64,000 bases of DNA. Origin: Culex pipiens pallens (lineage: Eukaryota > Arthropoda > Insecta > Diptera > Culicidae). Position 1 is the stretch's first letter. Each line of letters begins with the position of its first letter. Both the position numbers and the translations under genes were made by a program. The stretch spans positions 183,806,053 through 183,870,052 of the forward strand of contig NC_068939.1 of the NCBI RefSeq assembly GCF_016801865.2, given 5' to 3'. The notes beneath the pieces are model-generated. The model did not search any database, had not been told where the DNA came from, and saw only the letters and a program-made list of their open reading frames with translations. Positions 57,910 to 64,000 of the stretch are shown one piece after another.

Positions 57910-59530
57910 TCAATATGTAATGAATTTTATTTAAAAAATAATAATAATAACAATTAAATATTTTCCATATCTTGTTTGAAAAAAAAAGGAATTTCTCAAG
58001 TGTGTTTTAAATGGCTTAATTGAATTAAAAAATAATTAACATTTTGAAACATTACTAAAATGAAAGAATATTGTGATTGGACGTTTATTTTATTCAAAAA
58101 TAATTAAAAAAATACGCTGAGAACAAAAAATCAGGTAAAATCTGTAGAAAACTGGAAAAGACCATGTTTAATTTTTATTCTGCTGGTCACTTGAACAAAT
58201 CTGGCATTCCCAGACTTATCTGGCAATCTTGCAACCCTGTTTGCACCTTAAAAATGATTTCAAAAGCTTTTAAGATTTTTTTTTTGGTTCGCGATTATCC
58301 GTAGTGCTGTGTATGTTTTGAGTATTTTCAAAAAATGTGTGAAAAATGCCTGACCGTTAAATATTTATAATGCAAAAAATAAAATTTTGAGTATGTTTTC
58401 AAAAAACTTAGTTTGTGAAAACTTTAAGTATCCAAAGAAGGACCCACTAAACATTAACCAAATGGGCTCATATTATCAGGCTAGCTTCTGGGGCCATAAA
58501 ACTAGAAAATTCCTGTTGAAGCGCTCAAAATTAAACATTTTGTCATTTTCTTATATCCGTGAACCACGCCAAGTCCTGCCAAGACGGGGGTTCAAATTCA
58601 TACATACAATACATACATACACAAATACATACATACATACAATACAAACATACATAAATTCAATTTTGGGACATTCACTTGCTTCCGTTAAGAAATTGAA
58701 AAAAAAGTATATTCAAATTTCAAGGCCTACTATGCTCTCACGCAATGAACTGTTGAAAATTGATGGTTAAGTAAAACATTTGCTGTGCAATACAGAGCTT
58801 TCCAACTTAAAAATGTGATATCTCAAGAAATATTCATTTTACTCTGAGGTTTTGATTGAATTTAATGTAAAAAACTCTCAGCAATCGAATGCAATTGTCA
58901 GTTTTCCCGTAAGTACTCGTCTAAACGGTTAAAAATGCATTTTAAACCTTAAAGCGCAAAATTTTCATTTCTGGCAACACTGTACGTAAATTTTGAGTAC
59001 GCCATTCGATTCTACGTCAAAAAATCTTCAATTATGCATACCCAAAAGTTCACTTTTTGTAAACTTTTCTCTTAGCAAAATGCATTTTAAAAATGAGGTT
59101 TTTCAAAAATCTCAGAAAAAGAGGGGGGTGCCACGGGCGCGGGGGTGGACCAAATGTCACCAAACTTTGGATTCTTTGTTTTTGGGGCAAAAACAACCCC
59201 CATGCCAAATATGAGCAGATTTGGTGAAGGTCGATGTTGGACGCGTGGTCACTTGGGATGGAATGACCCATCCATATTGTGAAAATCTAAAAATGTTGGT
59301 ACTTTTCAAAATAGTTTTGTGAAAATGTTGAGTATTTTCAAAAATCTGTATTGTTGATTCGAAATGTTTCATAAAATTTCGCAATAACTTAAATTGAAAT
59401 AACTTAAATTTTGAGTAAAAAATACTTCGAAAAAACGTATTTTGAGAAAATTTAGAATATTGTTTCATAACCATGATGATTTGTATGATTTATAAGAACT
59501 GAAAATTTTCAGAAAAAAAAATTAATTTTG
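57910..59530. other. Gene-less stretch with one microsatellite
   Basis: AT-rich at the start. About 58800-59050 contains blocks (TTTTGAGTACGCCATTCGAT) related to the GGGTAATTC family. The + frame of 127 residues at 58387-58770 crosses the CATA repeat and has no recognisable domain. Confidence 0.45.
58600..58656. repeat. (ACAT)n microsatellite, interrupted
   Basis: Imperfect tetranucleotide repeats of CATA/ACAT. They follow GGGGGTTCAAATTC, which resembles a pol III B box, so the run could be the tail of a decayed SINE. This link is speculative. Confidence 0.7.
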
Positions 59531-59532
59531 CA

Positions 59533-60290
59533 GTTTAGACTTGATTATCCTAAGGCCTCGGAAAAAATCGATTTCAACTTTTGGATAATCAAATCACGAA
59601 AAAAAAAAATGTTTTCGATGTTTTATTTTTGATGGTCGAGCATAAGTAAGACTCATACACTACACCCAAAGGAAAAAAAAAATCTCAAAATCTGCAACAG
59701 TGGATTTGCTGCAGAAAATGTCACATTTTATAACATTTTTTGCAGCAAGCCCGTAGATCATTTTTGCCCGTGTGTAAACATTTCAGCGATCTGCAGTTCT
59801 CACCAACACATATAATGCTGGCCTCACATTTCATCAAGCGTCTATGGCGCGGTCAAGAAGTTGGTGGTTCAATCCTCGTTCTGTTAAGGGTTTTTTGTGT
59901 GAAATACAACCAAAAAGCCGTCGGTAATGTCGATAATTGTCGGTAACGGGCAAAAATGTCATACCCCTATATCGCAAAAAATGCATGAGGACAGTTTTCA
60001 TGCAGATTCTGATATACTTTCATGCCACCATGCATCACAATCATGCGACCGCCGTTTGGCTGTACTCTAGAATTTTTAAATCCAAGATGAAGGTTTATAT
60101 GAAACTTCGGATAATCGAATCATGATTCAATTTTTTTTCGTATTTTTAAAGTTTCAAATTCGAATTCTGCGACCCCATTTTAGTGAAATTTGAATGGTTT
60201 TTAAATATTAAATTACGAAAAGCATTTTTTCAATATTTCACCATTTTGGATTTTTTTCGTGATTCGATTATCCGAAGTTGACGCTGTCGT
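59533..60290. mobile_element. Decayed pogo-like relatives with SINE-like insert
   Basis: CAGTTTAGACTTGATTATCC at the left resembles the 42232 element. CTTCGGATAATCGAATCATG near 60104 and CGTGATTCGATTATCCGAAG at about 60261 are further pieces of it in both orientations. In between, TCTATGGCGCGGTCAAG and GGTGGTTCAATCC (about 59840-59875) look like pol III A and B boxes of a SINE-like head. Boundaries are unresolved. Confidence 0.5.
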
Positions 60291-60630
60291 GCTTTCTTGT
60301 CGCACTTCTCTTTTTGACGTTCCGAGATAAACGCGATCTAATGTTTGACCGTGAATAAACAAAAAATAGAGCACGCAATGTACACAATAGGGACGTGGCG
60401 TTACATCGTGCTGCCATCTGGTTTTTTTAAGTGCAAGAGTGGAAAAGTGCTGAGTCATCGTCTAAAAATAGACGGCCTCCTATCTCGCCCAGCAAAATGA
60501 AGTCCATAAAGTAGTCGGTTTCGATGAGAAAATGTGGAAAACGTGGTCTAAAAATAGCGACGCCATCCCCCTATAACAATCACGTTTTGTTTGGTTGACC
60601 AAATATCGAAAGAACGCTCCCTTACATCCG
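60291..60630. other. Unassigned stretch, possibly repeat
   Basis: Less AT-rich sequence with CACTTCTC and GTCTAAAAATAG motifs repeated twice (about 60461 and 60547). No gene or clear terminus. Confidence 0.35.
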
Positions 60631-60634
60631 CACA

Positions 60635-60802
60635 CACTGTAACTTAAAATCTCATTTGGCTGAGTTCGTTTTCGCACTTCTTCATACGAATTTTTAAGTT
60701 TGACTACGATTACATAGAAAAGTGTAATCGTAGTTGAACTGAAAAACTTGTATTGGGAGGTGCGAAAATGAACTCAGCAAAGTGCGATTTTCAGTTACAG
60801 TG
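60635..60802. mobile_element. 168-bp hairpin MITE with CACTGTAAC ends
   Basis: The arms (CACTGTAACTTAAAATC with GGCTGAGTTCGTTTTCGCAC, and their inverted partners) meet at GACTACGATTACA / TGTAATCGTAGT near 60715, giving an almost full-length hairpin. No clear target duplication is visible, so its class is open. Confidence 0.72.
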
Positions 60803-60899
60803 CAGTTGGTTGGACTTGACCTCTTCAACACATGCATCCCAGCAGAATACCCAGATCAAAACAAAAACATAAACGCATTCCACCCTCCCTCGAAAACAA

Positions 60900-62370
60900 A
60901 GAAATATTCACCACTCAAAGCATGATGAAATTCACCACACGAGACGCACACTTCTCAGCGACTTCTCAGAGAGAGAGAATTTGAGAGAAACCGGCGTGCA
61001 CGAGTTTTTAGTACAAAGCCTTCCATCTCTCCACTAACTCTCTCTCACAGAGTCAATCACATTCACAAAGAGGCGGAGAGAATCCTCCTTGCTATGCTGC
61101 AAGCATAAAGTGGTCGCGCTGAACATCGCTTCGAAGCCTGCGTCCGCCGGTGTCCGCGACTCAGTGTAGGTTGAACTTTGAAGCGCGTCACATCGCCGCG
61201 TCCGTGGAACAAGTCGTCCGTAGAAGTAGAATCGACTTTCGGGTTCTCGCTGAATCTAGAACACATACACATAGCTACAGCAAGGGGTTTGGAGTACAGG
61301 ACCTACCCTTAGGTCGCGTGTGTAGACTCAAGCAAGGACGTCGTCGTCGTCGTCGTACGAGAGGGTGTGTGTGTTTGTTTGTGTGTGTGCACTCGCCAGG
61401 ATAAACAAATAGAAAGCTGTTGGGGGGGAAAGTTCTAATAAATTTAGCTCACCTGGTGGGGATCGACAATACCTTGGTGGTGGTGGTACAAAAGTGGTGT
61501 TATGTTTTGCTTTCATTTTCTTCTCTGGCTCGGTCACTCTCGAAGCTAATCGATTAGTGGGTGAGCTTGCAACGAAAAAGGAGTTACGACAAGAGGTGAA
61601 CCCTTGCTACACTCCGGGTGCCGGGATAACTGGATTACTTGCGGTCCAGTAAACCACAAAAGGAGTGGAGCAGCACCAGGAAAAGTGATGAAAAACGACG
61701 GAATTGTTTGGCGGTGAAAAACGAGTGTGGGTTTTTCACACATTCAACAGCTCAAGGATCGTGCAATCGAATTTGTGTGAAATTAATTCCCGGTGAAAAG
61801 AGGAAAAATAAAAAATAAACCATCGAATAATTGGATTGATTAATGCGTTTCTCATTGGATATCGAGAGCACGCAACCCCACAAAAAAATTAAACAAAACA
61901 TAAATCAATTGGATTTCGGTGAAAGTGCACGTTCGTCACAGAAGAAAACAACATCAACAAAAATATTCAATTGACATGTTTATCTTGGCGGGCAAGGATG
62001 CGAGAAGCACCAGTTGATTGCAGTGATTAAAAGCAGTCGGGAAATTGCTCGAGTGTGTGTGGAAAATGGAAAATTAAAAGTCAATACACACAGGTTCAAG
62101 TGTGTGTGTGTGTTTCCCGCCGGAAATGGGCGTTTGTGGAGGAGGCACGCGAGCGATGCACCCGTGATTTGCACTCGGAAAGTAATTGCAGAAGAATGGT
62201 GGTGGAGAAAAAAATTATAAATTAATGTCAGTGAATAATTCAGCTGGATCGAGTGTGTTTGTTGGTGGACTGAAAGGTTCTCTCATCGAACGAATGGATA
62301 GAGTAATTGATTCTTTGGCGAACCGTTATTGTGCATTGTGCTGAAAGAGTCAATTGTGCAGTTAAGATAA
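60900..62370 (+). promoter_or_regulatory. Possible promoter and non-coding first exon of a gene beyond the window
   Basis: This island is the least repeat-laden and among the most GC-rich. TCAGT at 61161-61165 matches the insect initiator, and the bases about 28 downstream of it (ACATCG) fit five of six positions of the downstream promoter element. From about 61640 the sequence has the GTGAAAA/GTGTG texture of mosquito 5' leaders, with several short upstream frames. One is ATGTTTATCTTGGCGGGC near 61977, which stops after 12 codons. It ends in AAGATAAG|GTGAATAA near 62370, a plausible donor. No coding start is supported. It may equally be unique intergenic DNA. Confidence 0.3.
61334..61384. 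repeat. CGT-triplet and GT microsatellites
   Basis: A GTC/CGT triplet run (about 61338-61358) and a GTGTGT run (about 61364-61390). They generate the arginine-rich and aspartate-rich frames seen on the two strands. Confidence 0.8.
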
Positions 62371-64000
62371 GGTGAATAAATAACGTTAATTAAGATTTAA
62401 CATTACAACCGTTACAATACAGTAGGGTGACACGAAAAACTGGTATTTTGGGGAAAATACGATTAATTTGTATTATAGGTTTATTTAATGAAACTTTACC
62501 ACTTCCGAACCATTTGCGTCGTTTTTGAAATTTTACAGAATTCAAAGATAGTTTCTGAATCAAATATATAGTTGTAAGTTTTCTAAGTGTCAGAAAGTCT
62601 TCAACATTTTTCTGTTTTTCGATGATGTTAGCTAATTAAGGTTGAGGAAACTTAAAATGGCAAAATATATGGAACAACTTTTCCCGATAGATTAATTTTA
62701 TCGAAGCAGAGTTGATCTTGAGGCGGTGTTAGCAATACGATCGCGATAAATTTGTTTGTCTATTTTCGCTTATCCTTAACTATTTTTTATAAATTATGAC
62801 TAAGGAATTGAACAGGAGTTCATTTAAGTAATTTAATTTCATTGTTTACATTAAATGCAAAATTAGTAAAACCGTAATTTACACATACATTTCATTCTCA
62901 ATTTTTTTTCTCTTTTTTTTCTGCCAAAAGTACTCTTTGTCTCAGTATTACATGATTCTATTTGTAATTGGTTTTCAAAGAGTTTATTAGCTATGCAGGA
63001 TATTACAAATTCAGAGATTTGGAGAGAGCTTTCAACTGAGATCAGTTTATAAGCCTTCTCAGGGTGGGTACATTAGTTTAGCTTTAGATTTAGCTAGTTT
63101 TTTAAAAGCACTTTCAGGAAAAATGTTTTGATAAAAATAAACCCTAGTTTGTTTCATTTCATTTCATTTTATTATGTTGCTTTAACAACTACCTTGGTGC
63201 AGTTGTTATCCTGAGCTGAGATATGGACTACCTTTCAACAGTTGATTTGTTCGGAATGGGGAGAGAGTTTGCTGGTACTAAGGAGAACGTATCGGACAGA
63301 GAAGGAAAAAATATATGCAAAAATGACCTTCGAAATAAAAAATCCTAGATTGTAATTCACTTTAAATTGCATTTTATGGGACAACATCAATCAATGTTTA
63401 GCACTTAAAACATAACATAATTTGAAAAGTTGCTAATTTAATTTAACAGTTTTGTGCCTTATTTATGTTTGCTGAAAACGAATTTCAGCTACATTACGTC
63501 GTGAAATTAGGCAATTGTTATTTTGGTGGTTTAAAATGAAAAAAAAAAATATAGCTAACAAGATAAACAAAACATAATTGCAAGATAAATCAAATCGATA
63601 GTTTTATAATTTGGATAAAGATTGATGCGATTTACGCAGTAGGAGAAACATAAGGCAGGGGAGTGATTTATAAATATATAACACGTGATTTTTATTAAAA
63701 TATTGGACATATCTCAAAATCTAGACAATGCAATCTGGTTCTGTTTGAAGCGATAATTGGAGAAAAATTTCTTTAAAAAACAGGTAATAATTGACCAAAA
63801 TGTTTGTCTCTTGGCTTTGGTTGTGTATACGGATGGCGATGAAGACATCGATATCTATGCTTTAATAAAAAAATATTAGTTTCGGCAAGTTGTCCTTTTG
63901 TCCTCATTTAAGAAAACAGTTTTGGAAAGCAAAGGAAAAATAAATGTTGAAAGTCAGTTCAGTTTGTTACGATTATACATTTTGCAGTTTATAAAAATTA
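62371..64000. other. AT-rich, gene-less end of the window
   Basis: TAGGGTGACACGAAAAACTGG at about 62423 resembles the left end of the 532-2014 element, but no right partner is found. A TTTCA microsatellite lies near 63155-63172. Otherwise nothing is recognised. It would be intron if the exon call upstream is right. Confidence 0.4.

Noticed and set aside
60635..60802. Transib-like element based on its CACTGT ends
   Set aside because: The ends are not CACAGTG-like in the key positions and the five flanking bases (CCGCA, CAGTT) do not match.

Overview
This window is animal nuclear DNA, most likely from a culicine mosquito (Culex is my best guess, an Aedes relative second). The reasons are its very AT-rich, repeat-dense texture, a tRNA-derived SINE of Feilai-like layout, and several foldback and MITE families whose arms carry the mosquito-type module TCTTCGGCAAAGTTGTAG. 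I found no protein-coding gene I can support. Every long open frame is short, has no domain I recognise, and often reads through a repeat arm, so the same peptide turns up in mirror image on both strands. There are no bacterial, viral or CRISPR features.

The window is a nested deposit of non-autonomous DNA transposons and a few retroposons, lying between unique islands. (1) A foldback family with 4-bp target duplications and GAGCAATTCTCTAC-type ends has complete copies at 46546-48432 and 55972-57904, a worn copy at 5615-7481, and remnants at 10045-11170, 27205-29670 and 45674-48503. A related element with GGGTAATTC ends lies at 37556-38234. (2) A nearly perfect 1.6-kb palindrome (8271-9883) and a 420-bp relative (43155-43574) have CACAGTG or CATACTG ends and 5-bp duplications. 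This is the Transib/RAG-type signature. (3) There is a Mutator-like foldback with a matching empty site, two Harbinger-like MITEs (TAA), two TTAA-target MITEs, two hAT-type MITEs (8-bp duplications), and several TA-target elements. (4) Retroposons include a SINE with a perfect 10-bp duplication (30406-30629), a dimeric tRNA-derived SINE (20110-20520), and a retroposed fragment with a 21-bp duplication (39061-39727).

The nesting gives a relative chronology. In the clearest place, a retroposon sits inside a foldback MITE, which sits inside a tandem-repeat-bearing element (38280-39966). In another, a foldback element sits inside an older copy of its own family (45674-48503).

The unique islands (about 3.5-5.6, 15-20, 25-26.9, 30.6-34, 35.2-37, 40.9-42.2, 43.6-45.4, 49.5-50.7, 53.6-56 and 60.8-62.4 kb) are less AT-rich and carry microsatellites. 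They could be intronic or regulatory sequence of a large gene. The stretch at about 60.9-62.37 kb looks most like a promoter plus a non-coding first exon on the + strand, ending in a plausible splice donor. This is a weak inference.
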